A stretch of DNA of 64,000 bases from Candidatus Kaistia colombiensis (GCA_029203105.1 CP119318.1:3548501-3612500), one strand, 5' to 3'; positions 27,901-36,489 are shown, numbered from the stretch's first letter. Translations and numbers: made by a program. Notes: a model not told the origin generated them from the sequence alone.

Positions 27901-28130
27901 CCTCGCTGCGCCAGCGCAACACCTATTTCAGCTCGAGCGACGCGGCATTTCACGACCGCTACCGGGCGAGCGCCGAATGGAGCCGGGTGCGCGACGGCAA
28001 AATCGCCGTCGACGGCGGCTGGCGCATTTATTCAAGTGGACCAGGCCTTTACACGCAGATCTTCGTACGGCGGATCCTCGGGATGCGGCGGGAGTTCGGG
28101 AGCGAGGTGGAACAGTCGCGAGAGGTTTGA
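24906..28130 (+). CDS. GH94-like (clan GH-Q) glycoside phosphorylase, cellobiose-phosphorylase type
   Basis: 1074 residues from ATG at 24906 (or 24909), with AGGTGAGG ahead. N-terminal beta-sandwich (about 1-290), a second beta-rich region, and an (alpha/alpha)6 barrel from about 640 containing HGLEQYTGAAWGTRDVCQGP and the catalytic-acid motif YGEGDWNDSLQPA (Asp-Trp-Asn-Asp at about 793-796). Such enzymes use phosphate to split a beta-glucoside, giving a sugar 1-phosphate. It is larger than classical GH94 enzymes (about 800), closer to GH149/GH161-like or cellobionate-type members. It follows the lactonase by 254 bases on the same strand, perhaps with its own promoter. No signal peptide, so it would act on an imported oligosaccharide. 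Confidence 0.8.
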   Translation: MMSDATSREFVTPRDGQLGLRTLSNPAGLSISALPNGASFSVAHRPEGGGAVMINQVLGSPIEGGIGRIWLRVGGEASFVAQLVGPRAKVDFATGESQFAWQGRTNGIAHRVTLRLDPEATRWFWQAEITNGTDRAIPCDIVLAQDIGLGGRGFLMGSEAYASQYIDHRAARHPRFGPVILSRQNLSQGGRFPWHALGCVEGAIAFATDAIQLFGPAFRERDEIGIGFGTDLPGSVWQHELACPALQSNPTTLAPGASTRWTFFSHFEPDHPAASDDADLGRLDGIAEAAAAVSPATAAPATSVRSLLQDAPPQDVLPLDGEPLAKLYPTRELEERSAGALLSFFVADGALNRHVVLAEKELLVARRHGAILRSGQAMMPDEATLAATCWMHGVFAAQLTIGNTSFHKLFSVSRDPYNITRASGLRILIDAGEGWRLLSVPSAFEIGLSDCRWIYQLADRTVTVSAIASGAEAAMQWRVEVDGPAARFLVFGQVVLGERDYEQSGRITIDETSKRFTFQPGPDWLWGQNFPNAVYHLVTSTPAAVEVVGGDELLYDDGAPRGGPYVALRTGATKELAFAVVGSMTDAAEARNLADRFAASIDDAALLAPADAFWNTLLGALPETPEADGLSAERAILPWLAHDAMIHLTVPHGLEQYTGAAWGTRDVCQGPLEFMLALRHDETARKILTTLFAEQYRTRGDWPQWFMLPPYSNIRAGEAHGDIVVWPLKALCDYVEATGDFEILDVRLPWRRDEDLKPTDEHGTIREHVELLLATVKERFIPGTHLIRYGEGDWNDSLQPADPHLRDWMVSSWTVALLYEQVGRYAAILERAGDPAEAAALASLAGVMRGDVNRYLIRDGVIAGYGLFDPGHDRVELLLHPSDRRTGLSYSLIPMTQAILGGLFTAAQTRSHLELIRQQLLDPDGARLMDRPVAYHGGVETLFRRAESAAFFGREIGLMYVHAHLRYCEALAISGDIDGARAALALANPIAVTELLPHASLRQRNTYFSSSDAAFHDRYRASAEWSRVRDGKIAVDGGWRIYSSGPGLYTQIFVRRILGMRREFGSEVEQSREV

Positions 28131-28196
28131 TGGTCCGCGGATCCGTCTACTTCAGGTCCCGTCATCACTTGGCACCATGTCGCCAAACACTCAGCC

Positions 28197-28310
28197 GTCA
28201 TCCCGGACGAAGCGAAACGGCGATCCGGGATCCATGCAGCCGGGTTGACCGGCGCTTCGTGAGGCAAAGGCCTCTGCTGAATGGATCCCGGGTCAAGCCC
28301 GGGATGACGG
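28197..28310. repeat. Class C palindrome pair
   Basis: GTCATCCCGGACGAAGCGAA at 28197 and GGATCCCGGGTCAAGCCCGG at 28282, an inverted pair separated by about 40 bases, between convergent genes. Same family as near 45552, 53120 and 56519. Confidence 0.75.
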
Positions 28311-28369
28311 CGAGGGCTTCATCGACGCCTGCACCTTGCCGGCTTTAGGCCGAATTGACCTCGAGCCGG

Positions 28370-28906
28370 CTATTCCAGCTTCAGCGCCGGCTTCAGCCAG
28401 GCGAGGATCGCCTCGGCGTCGGTCGCCTGCGTCGTGTCGACGTCGAAGCGCGGACCGCGATCGACCGGCGCGGCGCGCTTGGCGAGTTCGATCAGCTCGG
28501 GAATGAAGGCCGCGCCCGGATGGCCGGCATGGCGCTGGCCGAGCCGGTCGCCATAGCGCTTGGCCAGAACCTCGCCCGGCGCATGACACCAGATCTCCGC
28601 CGTAGCCGTGACGCCTGCGCGCTCGATATGCGCCTCCAGCACCTCGCGCGGCTGGAAGCCGAACCAGGCATCGATGATGAAATTCGTGCCGTCCGGCGCG
28701 TCGCGGATGATCGACCAGATGGCATGATAGCTGGCCCGCCCGAGCGCACGGTTGAACTCGCGGTCGCCGACGCCGAGCTGATCGAAGAACGGCTCCTTGA
28801 TGGTGTCGAGCGTCAGGATGATCCAGCCGGTCCGCTCGGAAATGGCGCGGGCGACCGTGCTCTTTCCCGTGGCGGGAATGCCGTTGACGAGGACTGCGCG
28901 CTTCAT
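28370..28906 (-). CDS. P-loop kinase-like ATPase (AAA_33/gluconate-kinase-like)
   Basis: 178 residues. Walker A GIPATGKST at residues 9-17, a DTIKEPFFD segment like the lid/acceptor region of small-molecule kinases, IIDAWFG, and a C-terminal DTTQATDAEAIL typical of the AAA_33/zeta-like P-loop kinases. Likely phosphorylates a small metabolite; substrate not recognised. Start ATG 4 bases after the ROK kinase stop, so it is the last gene of an operon aldolase - ROK kinase - this gene. Confidence 0.8.
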   Translation of the reverse strand: MKRAVLVNGIPATGKSTVARAISERTGWIILTLDTIKEPFFDQLGVGDREFNRALGRASYHAIWSIIRDAPDGTNFIIDAWFGFQPREVLEAHIERAGVTATAEIWCHAPGEVLAKRYGDRLGQRHAGHPGAAFIPELIELAKRAAPVDRGPRFDVDTTQATDAEAILAWLKPALKLE

Positions 28907-28910
28907 GACG

Positions 28911-29852
28911 TCACGCGGATCGCTCGAGCAGGGTCGGTCCCGACGGCATCGCCAGCGCGGGAGGCGGCAGCGGCACGCGATGCTCGATCAGGGCGCAGAC
29001 GGCGGCGCCGATCACACCCGCATCGTCGCCGAGCTCCGCCGCCAGCACCGGATATTGATACCAGGGCGCCAGCGCCGGGATCTTCAGCAACGCCTTGTGC
29101 GCCGCCTTGCCGAGACCGCCGCCCAGCAGCACGAGGTCCGGATCGAAGGCGGCCGAGGCGCTGTCGATGGCGGCGCGGAGCGGACCGGCCCAGGCGTCCA
29201 GCACCTGTCGGGCCGCGTGGCTGCCCTTCGCCGCGCGGCGGAAGATGTCGTCGATCGAAGTATCGTCCGGCAGGCCGGCCTCCCGGATATGACGGGCCAG
29301 CGCCGTGCCGGAACTGGTCGTCTCGACGCAACCGCGGCGGCCGCAGACGCAGGCGGCCCCATGGACGTCGACGGTGATGTGCCCGAGCTGCCCGGCGGTG
29401 CCGCGCCCGCGCAGGATCTGGCCTTCCTGGACGATCGCGCCGCCAATGCCGGTGCCGATCGTGAACATCACGACGTTCTCGCGGCCGCGGCCGGCGCCGA
29501 CGGCGATCTCGGCGACCAGTGCCATGTTGCAATCATTGTCGATGATGACCGGCTTGCCGGTCGCCACCTCGACGCGCTCGGCCAGCGCCGCCCCGGCGAG
29601 GTTCAGGTATCCGCCGGAGAGCACGGTGCGGCGGCGGGCGTCGACGCGGCCGGGCACCCCGATCCCGATCGCCGTCACATCCAGACGATCGAGTTGGCGC
29701 ACCAGCTCGATGATGCGGCCGATAGCGATGTCGGCGTCGCGGTCGATCCGCTCGGACAGCCGCTCCAGGATCTCGCCCGCGCCGGAGACGCGGGCGGCCC
29801 GGAGGTTGGTCCCGCCGATGTCGATACCGATGGCTGTTGACGTATCAGGCAT
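28911..29852 (-). CDS. ROK-family sugar kinase
   Basis: 313 residues. ATP phosphate loop GIDIGGTNLRAARV at the N-terminus, catalytic Asp in IIDNDCNMALVAE, second phosphate loop FTIGTGIGGAIV, GQLGHITVD, and zinc motif CVCGRRGCVE. Lacks a DNA-binding domain, so it is an enzyme, probably phosphorylating an aldose or ketose after import. It lies 28 bases after the aldolase gene; together they could phosphorylate and cleave one sugar. Confidence 0.9.
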   Translation of the reverse strand: MPDTSTAIGIDIGGTNLRAARVSGAGEILERLSERIDRDADIAIGRIIELVRQLDRLDVTAIGIGVPGRVDARRRTVLSGGYLNLAGAALAERVEVATGKPVIIDNDCNMALVAEIAVGAGRGRENVVMFTIGTGIGGAIVQEGQILRGRGTAGQLGHITVDVHGAACVCGRRGCVETTSSGTALARHIREAGLPDDTSIDDIFRRAAKGSHAARQVLDAWAGPLRAAIDSASAAFDPDLVLLGGGLGKAAHKALLKIPALAPWYQYPVLAAELGDDAGVIGAAVCALIEHRVPLPPPALAMPSGPTLLERSA

Positions 29853-29880
29853 GATGCACCCGGTCGCCGTATGAATGGGA

Positions 29881-30795
29881 TCAGGCCGCCCTGCGGGCCT
29901 GGGCCGAATAGCGCGCCAGAACTTCCTGGATCTGGCGCAGCCGCGGCACGGCGATCGTCGTCAGACGCTCGCGCTGAATGTCGCGGTCGAGATGGATGCA
30001 GTCCTTCCAGAGCGCACGGCCGGCGATCACGCCCGACGCACCGTTCTGCATGGCGATTTCGACCTGGCCGAGGAAGGTCTCGTGGTCGACGCCGGCTGAC
30101 AGCACCGCCCACGGCACGTCGCCGGCCATGGCCGAGATCTTCGCGCAGGATTCCGCCGTGCCCGGATAGGGGATCTTCAGCACCTTGGCGCCGAGTTCCA
30201 GCGAGATGCGCACGCCCTGCTCGATCAGCCAAGGCGTCTTGGCCTTGTAATCTTCCTTGCTCTCGCCCTCGAGCGGGTAGGTCAGGAACTCGACGACGAG
30301 CAGCAAGTCTTCGCGAGAAAAGTCCTCGATCGACCGGCGCAGGATCTCGATATTGGCAGTGTTTGCCTCCGGCTTGTCGGCACGGAGATAGACCATGATC
30401 TTGCCGCCGGTGCCGCCGAGCTCGCGGACACGGCGGGCGGTGACGCCTGGCACCAGCGTCGACAGGCGATAGCCCTCGGGCGACGTGTCCCAGCCGGAGG
30501 CATCGAGGCCGATCAGCAGCGCCGTATCGCGCGCCAGCGAACCGTTCTCGATCACATGCGGCACGGCGCAGAGCGGGTCGAGCAGCACGCAGGAGGCTTC
30601 ATTGGCCAGATAGCGGGTAATGTCCGACTTGGTCTCGCCCAGCATGTCGTTGCTGATCTTCGCCTGCTCTTCCGGTGTGACGGCGAGCAGCACGCGCATG
30701 CCGCCGCGCTGGTCGCAGGCGATCACCATCATGGCGCCATCGCGCCCGCAGATCTGCTGATAGCCACGAAATTCCGATGTCGACATTCGGGTCAT
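29881..30795 (-). CDS. LacD/YihT-type class I aldolase (tagatose 1,6-bisphosphate aldolase family)
   Basis: 304 residues; ATG at 30795 or 30786, neither with a clear ribosome site. TIM-barrel Schiff-base aldolase: VIACDQRGGMR near the N-terminus, LLVVEFLTYPLEGESKEDYK, the lysine motif AKVLKIPYPG, VPWAVLSAGVDHETF, and GASGVIAGRALWKD near the C-terminus. Relatives cleave tagatose 1,6-bisphosphate or 6-deoxy-6-sulfofructose 1-phosphate into two three-carbon units. The nearby ROK kinase and importer suggest a phosphorylated ketose. First gene of its operon, divergent from the SorC regulator. Confidence 0.85.
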   Translation of the reverse strand: MTRMSTSEFRGYQQICGRDGAMMVIACDQRGGMRVLLAVTPEEQAKISNDMLGETKSDITRYLANEASCVLLDPLCAVPHVIENGSLARDTALLIGLDASGWDTSPEGYRLSTLVPGVTARRVRELGGTGGKIMVYLRADKPEANTANIEILRRSIEDFSREDLLLVVEFLTYPLEGESKEDYKAKTPWLIEQGVRISLELGAKVLKIPYPGTAESCAKISAMAGDVPWAVLSAGVDHETFLGQVEIAMQNGASGVIAGRALWKDCIHLDRDIQRERLTTIAVPRLRQIQEVLARYSAQARRAA

Positions 30796-31005
30796 GCTGC
30801 ACGTCCGACGTTGGCGCCGGCGAAGCCGACGCTGGCGAAGTTCCTCAAGCCACCGAACCGGGTCATTCTACCGGATTTCGCGGTGAATTCCCGATCGTTC
30901 GTCGACGCCCGCCCTTTGTGGACCGCCCCTGCCGGAATGGATTATGCAGGAAGGCTGGCGGTTCGAGCACGCGGCGTCTCCGCGGTAGCTCCCTCAAGCT
31001 GATGC

Positions 31006-31974
31006 GTGTATGTGTATCATCTTTCAGAAAGGAATTTCAAGCTGTCCTCCTCGTCATCCCAGGACGCCGCCGCGACCCGCACGATGCTGCACACCGTCGC
31101 CAAGCTGCACTACGAGGCCGACCTCTCGCAGGTCGAGATCGCCCGCCGGCTGAACGTCTCGGCGGCGACGATTTCGCGGCTGCTGCGGCGGGCGCGCGAA
31201 GAAGGGATCGTGCGGATCGAGATCCCCGACATCGCGACGCCGGAGGAACTGAACCAGCGGCTGGTCGAGGCGCTCGGGCTGAAGCAAGCCGCCGTGGTCG
31301 ACGCGCCGGAAGCGGGCGTCATGGCGGCGCTCGCCGCCCCGGTCGGCAACCTGCTGCGCGACGCCGGGTTGAAGCATGGCTCGGTGCTGGCGATCGGCTG
31401 GGGCCGCGCCGTGCGCGAGGTGATCCAGGCCGGCCTGCCGAGCCTCCCCGGCGTCATCACCGTGCCGGCCACCGGCGGCATGCAGCAGTCGGCCGCGCAT
31501 TTCCAGATCAACGAATTCGTCCGCCTCGCCGCCGAGCAGATGGCCGGCACCCCGCATTTCATCCACGCGCCCTATTTGCCATCGCCGGAGACCCGCGACG
31601 CCTTCCTGAGCGATCCGATCATCCGCGAGAACGTGGCGCTCTGGGAAAGGCTCGATGCGGCACTGGTCGGCATCGGCCTGACCCACACGGCCGAGGGTCC
31701 CTCGTCGGCGACCCCGCACGAGCAGGCGCTGGCGCATGCCGCCGGCGATGTCGTCCGCCACTATTTCGATGTCGCCGGCCATGCCCTGCCCTGGGACGGC
31801 GAGGACCGGCTGATCGCGATCTCGGCGGCGCAGTTGCGGGCGACCCCGCTCGTCATCGGCGTCGCGGTCTCGGCCGGCAAGGTGCCGGCGATCCTCGGTG
31901 CCATCCGCGCCGGGCTGGTCAATGCGCTGGTGACCGACGTCCGCACCGCGCAGGCCGTTCTGGACAGCCTTTGA
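31006..31974 (+). CDS. SorC/DeoR-family sugar-binding transcriptional regulator
   Basis: 322 residues. Helix-turn-helix about 25-65 (AKLHYEADLSQVEIARRLNV, then SAATISRLLRRAREEGIVRI), followed by a sugar-phosphate-binding domain: GSVLAIGWGRAVREVI, VPATGGMQQSA, VGIGLT, GDVVRHYFDVAGHAL. Such regulators are released from DNA by a phosphorylated sugar. The start is uncertain: 31006 has no evident ribosome site, an in-frame CTG at 31042 follows AAAGGAA, and ATG at 31084 would be late. It is divergent from the aldolase/kinase operon and convergent with the importer operon, so it probably controls both. Confidence 0.9.
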   Translation: MYVYHLSERNFKLSSSSSQDAAATRTMLHTVAKLHYEADLSQVEIARRLNVSAATISRLLRRAREEGIVRIEIPDIATPEELNQRLVEALGLKQAAVVDAPEAGVMAALAAPVGNLLRDAGLKHGSVLAIGWGRAVREVIQAGLPSLPGVITVPATGGMQQSAAHFQINEFVRLAAEQMAGTPHFIHAPYLPSPETRDAFLSDPIIRENVALWERLDAALVGIGLTHTAEGPSSATPHEQALAHAAGDVVRHYFDVAGHALPWDGEDRLIAISAAQLRATPLVIGVAVSAGKVPAILGAIRAGLVNALVTDVRTAQAVLDSL

Positions 31975-32053
31975 CGGGGCCGCAGCCGCAAAGAAAATGG
32001 CGGCCGCGCGAACGCGGCCGCCATCGCTCGAAAGTCGAACCGGCAAGCCGGCC

Positions 32054-32818
32054 TCAGCCGCCGACCATCAGCTTGACGATCTCGTCGGGGTTGGTGTCGG
32101 TGATCTTCCGCTCGCCGGCCAGGGTGCCGCGCCGCAGGACGACGATGCGGTCGGCAACCGCGAAGATGTCCTGCAGATTGTGCGAGATGAAGATGATCGC
32201 ACGGCCCTGCGCCTTCAGGTTCTGGATCAGCGACACGACCTTGCGCTGCTCGGGCACGCCGAGCGCCGCCGTCGGCTCGTCCATGATCAGGACGCGGGCG
32301 TTCCAGTAGATCGCCCGGCCGATCGCCACCGCCTGGCGCTGGCCACCCGAGAAGCGGCCGACCGGGGCGTCGAGCCGGTTCACATGGAAGTCGAGCCGCG
32401 CCATCGTCTCCTTCGCCGCCTTGGCCATGGCCGGGCGATCGAGCACCGGCAGAAAGCCGAACAAGCGGCGCATCGGCTCGCGGCCGAGGAAGATGTTGGC
32501 GCCAATCGTCAGATTGTCGGCGAGCGCGAGGTCCTGGTAGATCGTCTCGATGCCATGGGCGCGGGCCGCCTCCGGCGTGGCGAAACGGACCGCCTCGCCG
32601 GCAAACCGGATCTCGCCACCGTCGGCGCCATAGACGCCGGAGATGGTCTTGATCAGGGTCGACTTGCCGGCTCCGTTGTCACCGGCAAGCGCCACGACCT
32701 CACCCGGATAGAGCGCCATCGAGACGCCCTTCAGGGCCTCGACGCCGCCGAACCGCTTGGAGACGGACCGGATGTCGAGGATGGGTTCCTGGGACTGCAG
32801 TTGGGATTGCACGGACAT
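32054..32818 (-). CDS. Sugar ABC transporter ATP-binding protein (FrcA-like, single domain)
   Basis: About 254 residues from ATG at 32818 (a GTG at 32821 is possible). One nucleotide-binding domain only, as in fructose-type FrcA. Walker A GDNGAGKST, YQDLALADNLTIG, signature FSGGQRQAVAIGRA, Walker B VLIMDEPTAALG, switch His in IFISHNL. Forms a homodimer under the permease encoded just upstream. Last gene of a binding protein - permease - ATPase operon. Confidence 0.93.
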   Translation of the reverse strand: MSVQSQLQSQEPILDIRSVSKRFGGVEALKGVSMALYPGEVVALAGDNGAGKSTLIKTISGVYGADGGEIRFAGEAVRFATPEAARAHGIETIYQDLALADNLTIGANIFLGREPMRRLFGFLPVLDRPAMAKAAKETMARLDFHVNRLDAPVGRFSGGQRQAVAIGRAIYWNARVLIMDEPTAALGVPEQRKVVSLIQNLKAQGRAIIFISHNLQDIFAVADRIVVLRRGTLAGERKITDTNPDEIVKLMVGG

Positions 32819-32820
32819 CA

Positions 32821-33855
32821 CTAACGATCCCCACCGAGCTTGCGCTGCGTCTGGTCGACGAGCACCGAGATGATGATGACGACGCCGACGGCGACGAACT
32901 GCCAGAACGGTTCGACATTGATGAACACGAGACCATACTGGATCACCGCGATCACAAGAGCGCCGGCAACGGTGCCGAGGATGGTGCCCGAGCCGCCGAA
33001 CAGGCTGGCGCCGCCGATCACGACCGCCGCGATCGAGTCGAGCAGCAACGGCTCGCCGGCCTGCGCGGCGCCGGCCGTGAAGCGTGCCGCATAGAGCACG
33101 CCGCCCAAGCCGGCGCAGAGCGCCGAGAGTAGGTACAGCTTGCGGATATGGCGCGGCACGTTGATGCCGGCGCGGATCGCCGCCTGTTCATTGGCGCCGA
33201 TGGCGTAGGTGTGCTGGCCGAAGCGCGTCTGCGAAAGCACATAGTGCATCAGCAGCACGAACAGGATCGTGATGATCACGACGACGGGAAAGCCGAGGAA
33301 GCGGCCGTTGCCGAGCGCCGCGAACCACTCATTGCTCACCGGCACGGTGGTGCCGCCGGCGAGCAGGAAGGCGACGCCGCGCGCCACGCCGAACATGCCG
33401 AGCGTGCCGATGAAGGGCGGCACCTTCAGCTTCGAGATCAACACGCCGTTGACGAAGCCGGGGCCGAGCGCGACGACGAGGCCGGCGACGATGCCGACCA
33501 GCATGGCGGCAAAAGGCGGCAGCGACTGACCGGCCAGATTGGTGGCATGCGCCGCGATGACGGCGGCGAGGCCCATGATGAAGCCGACCGAAAGATCAAT
33601 GCCGCCGGAAATGATGACGAAGGTCGAGCCGAGTGCCAGCAGCAGGGGGGCGACGGCGAAGATAGCGATCGACTGGGCGTTATAGCTCGAGAACAGGAAG
33701 GTCTGGCCGTAGCTGATGCGCGACCAGATTTCGAAGAAGATCAAGAGAAGCGCAAGGAACAGCCAGGCGCGCAACGCAGCGATGCGCAAAACCAACTGGC
33801 GAGACCGGGACTGGGTGGGGTCCGCGCGCGATTCCATAGACGTTTGGGCGGACAT
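32821..33855 (-). CDS. Ribose/fructose-type sugar ABC transporter permease
   Basis: 344 residues from ATG at 33855 (MSAQTSMESRAD); the longer frame to 33951 overlaps the binding-protein gene and is rejected. Multi-spanning FrcC/RbsC family: LGSTFVIISGGIDLSVGFIM, NGVLISKLKVPPFIGTLGMF, GGASLFGGSGTILGTVAGAL. Stop abuts the ATPase start. Partner of 32054 and 33926. Confidence 0.93.
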   Translation of the reverse strand: MSAQTSMESRADPTQSRSRQLVLRIAALRAWLFLALLLIFFEIWSRISYGQTFLFSSYNAQSIAIFAVAPLLLALGSTFVIISGGIDLSVGFIMGLAAVIAAHATNLAGQSLPPFAAMLVGIVAGLVVALGPGFVNGVLISKLKVPPFIGTLGMFGVARGVAFLLAGGTTVPVSNEWFAALGNGRFLGFPVVVIITILFVLLMHYVLSQTRFGQHTYAIGANEQAAIRAGINVPRHIRKLYLLSALCAGLGGVLYAARFTAGAAQAGEPLLLDSIAAVVIGGASLFGGSGTILGTVAGALVIAVIQYGLVFINVEPFWQFVAVGVVIIISVLVDQTQRKLGGDR

Positions 33856-33925
33856 TCGCCACTCCGTACAGGTATCGAAGAGAAAGGAGGCGCCGCCGAA
33901 CCTCGGGCCCGGCGGCGCCGGCGGC

Positions 33926-34909
33926 TCAGTCCTTGTAGATGAACTTGGCAACGTCCGGATTGTCGACGTTGTTCTTGTCCATGACGGTGAAGCCGGTGCC
34001 GATCAGGGTCGGGATCGACTGGCCGGTCAGGTGCGCATAGGCGGCCATCGTGCCGAAGAAGCCGATTTCGGCCGGATGCTGGGCGATCGCGATGTCGACG
34101 AGGCCGGTCTTGATGTTGTCGACGATCGAGGGCGGCGCGTCGAAGGCGACGACCTTGATCTTGCCCGACTGGCCGGCCTGCTTCACGCCATTGGCGGCGC
34201 CGAGGGCGGAGAACAGGTTGGCGCCGAATACGCCGTCGAGGTCCGGGTTGCGGGCGAACACCGACTGCAGCTGGGTCGCGGCCTTGTTGGCGTCGTCATC
34301 GTTGAACTGCGTGTCCAGGACTTCGATGCCCGGATAGTTCTTCATCTCGGCCTTGAAGCCTTCTTCGCGCTGGTCGGTCGTCGACACGCCCGGCTTCACG
34401 TTGGAGACATAGACCTTGCCCTTCTCGCCGACCGCCTTGGCGAGCGCGCGGGCCGCGATGCGGCCGCCGAGCACGTTGTCCGAAGCGATGTAGGAAAGCG
34501 GGAAGTCGGCATCGCCGGAGCCGGTCTGGTAGTTGCCCGTGCCGATGAAGGTGTCGACGGTGATGACCGGAATACCGGCGGCATGCGCCTTCTTCAGCGG
34601 CTCGACCAGCTGCACCTTGTCCGTCGGGGCGATCAGGATCGCGTCCGGCTTGCGGGCGATGATCGCGTCGAGCACCGGCACCTGCAGCACCGCGTTGAAC
34701 TCCGGCGCGCCCTGGAACACCAGCTCGGCGCCGACCGCCTTGGCCGCCGCCTCGGCGCCCTTGCGCATGGTGATGTAGAAGCCGTCGGTGGTCAGGCCCG
34801 GGATCAGGGCGATGGTGAACTTCTTCTCCTCGGCCTGAGCCGCAACCGGCCCTGCAAGAACAGTCGCTCCGACTGCCAGAGCCGCGAGCGCTGTAACGAA
34901 TTTCTTCAT
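33926..34909 (-). CDS. Periplasmic sugar-binding protein of ABC transporter
   Basis: 327 residues from ATG at 34909. Signal peptide MKKFVTALAALAVGATVLAG to VAAQAEEKK. Mature part FTIALIPGLTTDGFYITMRK, then KPDAILIAPTDKVQLVEPLK, VDTFIGTGNYQ, GVSTTDQREEGFKAEMKNYP and VVAFDAPPSIVDNIKTGLVD: RbsB-like fold. A 70-base gap with no strong hairpin leads to the permease. First gene of the importer operon; its promoter lies in 34910-35100. Confidence 0.92.
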   Translation of the reverse strand: MKKFVTALAALAVGATVLAGPVAAQAEEKKFTIALIPGLTTDGFYITMRKGAEAAAKAVGAELVFQGAPEFNAVLQVPVLDAIIARKPDAILIAPTDKVQLVEPLKKAHAAGIPVITVDTFIGTGNYQTGSGDADFPLSYIASDNVLGGRIAARALAKAVGEKGKVYVSNVKPGVSTTDQREEGFKAEMKNYPGIEVLDTQFNDDDANKAATQLQSVFARNPDLDGVFGANLFSALGAANGVKQAGQSGKIKVVAFDAPPSIVDNIKTGLVDIAIAQHPAEIGFFGTMAAYAHLTGQSIPTLIGTGFTVMDKNNVDNPDVAKFIYKD

Positions 34910-35568
34910 GGCGTTCCCTCGTTTTGCTTTGAATTGAAAGCTGTTGCCTAGCAACGGTGGTTCACCCGCCGACGCCCTTCTTCGAGGCTGTTCAAGCGGA
35001 TGGTCTCGGCCGGCACCGGCGCTTTGGGCGACCGATGCGACCTTGATGGAACACGGGCGCACCGATACGCGCCCAAATCGAAATCGAACAGAAAAGGGAA
35101 ATCAGCAATAGAGATCATTGCCGGACGCCAGAAACGCCAGTCAAAAAAATCCGGATCGCGCCCGCGAACAGGCGTCGCCGAGACTACTCCAGCAAATCTG
35201 GCTGATGGCTCCGCGGAGCCAAGCCCTCCCATTTCTTATTTGTTAAATGGAGCCTAGATGCGCGCCTCGACGAGGTCAATCCGATATTTTACGCAAGCTA
35301 AGTTTGCCCAAATACCCCTAGGACATGCCGAAGAGGAATCGCGCGATATTCGCCCGCTTTAAGCAGGATTGACGGTCGCATCGCGGACCGCGTCCGACGG
35401 CACAGCCATTCCCCAATCGAGGGCGACCATCGTGCCGGCGTCGGCATCGAGCAGCTCAGGTTGCGCGTACGATGGGCGCCGGAAATCTCAGGGGACGACG
35501 ATCACCGGTCGGTCACGACGGCGCACCGCCTGATCTGCGACCGCTAGGCCGCGATCACCGAGGGGCAG
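34910..35568. other. 659-base intergenic region
   Basis: Holds the promoter side of the binding-protein operon. No convincing gene. On the minus strand 35357-35480 reads coding-like (PELLDADAGTMVALDWGM, then AVPSDAVRDATVNPA and a stop), which may be a gene relic, but I do not recognise it. The segment 35200-35340 is lower in G+C than its surroundings and shows nothing I can name. Confidence 0.4.
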
Positions 35569-36300
35569 TCAGATGTCCTGGTTCTGCGGCAGGATGACCA
35601 GATCGCGAATGGTGACGTTGGCCGGCCGCGTCAGCATGAACAGAACCGCGTCGGCGACGTCCTCCGACAGCAGCCCCTCGCGGGCGGCCGCCTTGGCGGC
35701 GATCACCGCCGGATCCGAATAGCCCCAGAGCTCGTTCAGAACGACGCCCGGCGCCACCGCGCCGACCCGCACGCCATGTGGCGCGGCCTGACGGCGGACA
35801 CCGTGCACGAAGGCCTGTACCGCATGCTTCGTTGCGCTATAGACCGGCTCCCACGGAATCGCCTGATGACCGGCGACCGAACTGGTGACGATGATTTCAC
35901 CGGAACCGCGCTCCATCATGCCGGGCAGGACGGCGCGCACGGCGCGGAACACGGCGTTGATGTTGACGCCGATGACCGCGTCGAAATCGTCGGGATCGCC
36001 GTCCACCAGGTCGCCGGCCAGATAGAGCCCGGCATTGGCGAGCAGAATGTCGATCTGGCCGAAGCGGGCGATCGTCTCGGCAATCGTGCGCTCGACCTCG
36101 GCGGGCCTGGTCAGATCAGCCGCGATGACAAGGGCCTCCGCGTCGGGGAATTCGTTCCGCACGGCCTGCAAGCGTTCGGCCGAACGACCGACCAGCGCCA
36201 GACGGACGCCCTGCCCCGCCAGCATCCGCGCCATGGCGCGACCGATGCCCGAGCTCGCGCCGGTGACCAGCGCGACTCGTCCCTTGAGATCACGGCTCAT
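35569..36300 (-). CDS. Short-chain dehydrogenase (ribitol-dehydrogenase-like)
   Basis: 243 residues from ATG at 36300. TGASSGIGRA cofactor loop, Arg after beta-2 (VGRSAERL) suggesting NADP use is possible, LLANAGLY, catalytic VTSSVAG Ser and VYSATKHAV Tyr/Lys. The C-terminus is short (NVTIRDLVILPQNQDI), as in YdfG/ribitol-2-dehydrogenase-like SDRs. Alone on the minus strand, divergent from the LacI regulator over 339 bases that contain an inverted TAAAGC/GCTTTA pair, so it is likely regulated by it. Confidence 0.88.
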   Translation of the reverse strand: MSRDLKGRVALVTGASSGIGRAMARMLAGQGVRLALVGRSAERLQAVRNEFPDAEALVIAADLTRPAEVERTIAETIARFGQIDILLANAGLYLAGDLVDGDPDDFDAVIGVNINAVFRAVRAVLPGMMERGSGEIIVTSSVAGHQAIPWEPVYSATKHAVQAFVHGVRRQAAPHGVRVGAVAPGVVLNELWGYSDPAVIAAKAAAREGLLSEDVADAVLFMLTRPANVTIRDLVILPQNQDI

Positions 36301-36489
36301 GCAGACCCTCCCCGGTCGCACGACGTCGCGGCTCGCCAGAACGTCCGCCCGGCTTCAGCGCTTCGTCGATGATGCGGCTGTGTTGGTTCCGCGCGCGAGA
36401 CAATCCGTCCCGTGCGTCCTCTCGGTCCCGCTCAACCCTGCTTGAAGGCTAGCATTCCGCCCCAACACGTCAACTTGGAAATTTGCACG

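Noticed and set aside
29881..30795. Complete sulfoquinovose (sulfo-EMP) pathway
   Set aside because: Only the aldolase and kinase types would fit; no sulfoquinovosidase, isomerase or sulfolactaldehyde reductase is in the window.
31042..31044. CTG start codon for the SorC regulator
   Set aside because: A ribosome-site-like AAAGGAA precedes it, but CTG starts are rare; kept only as a note with the ATG at 31006.
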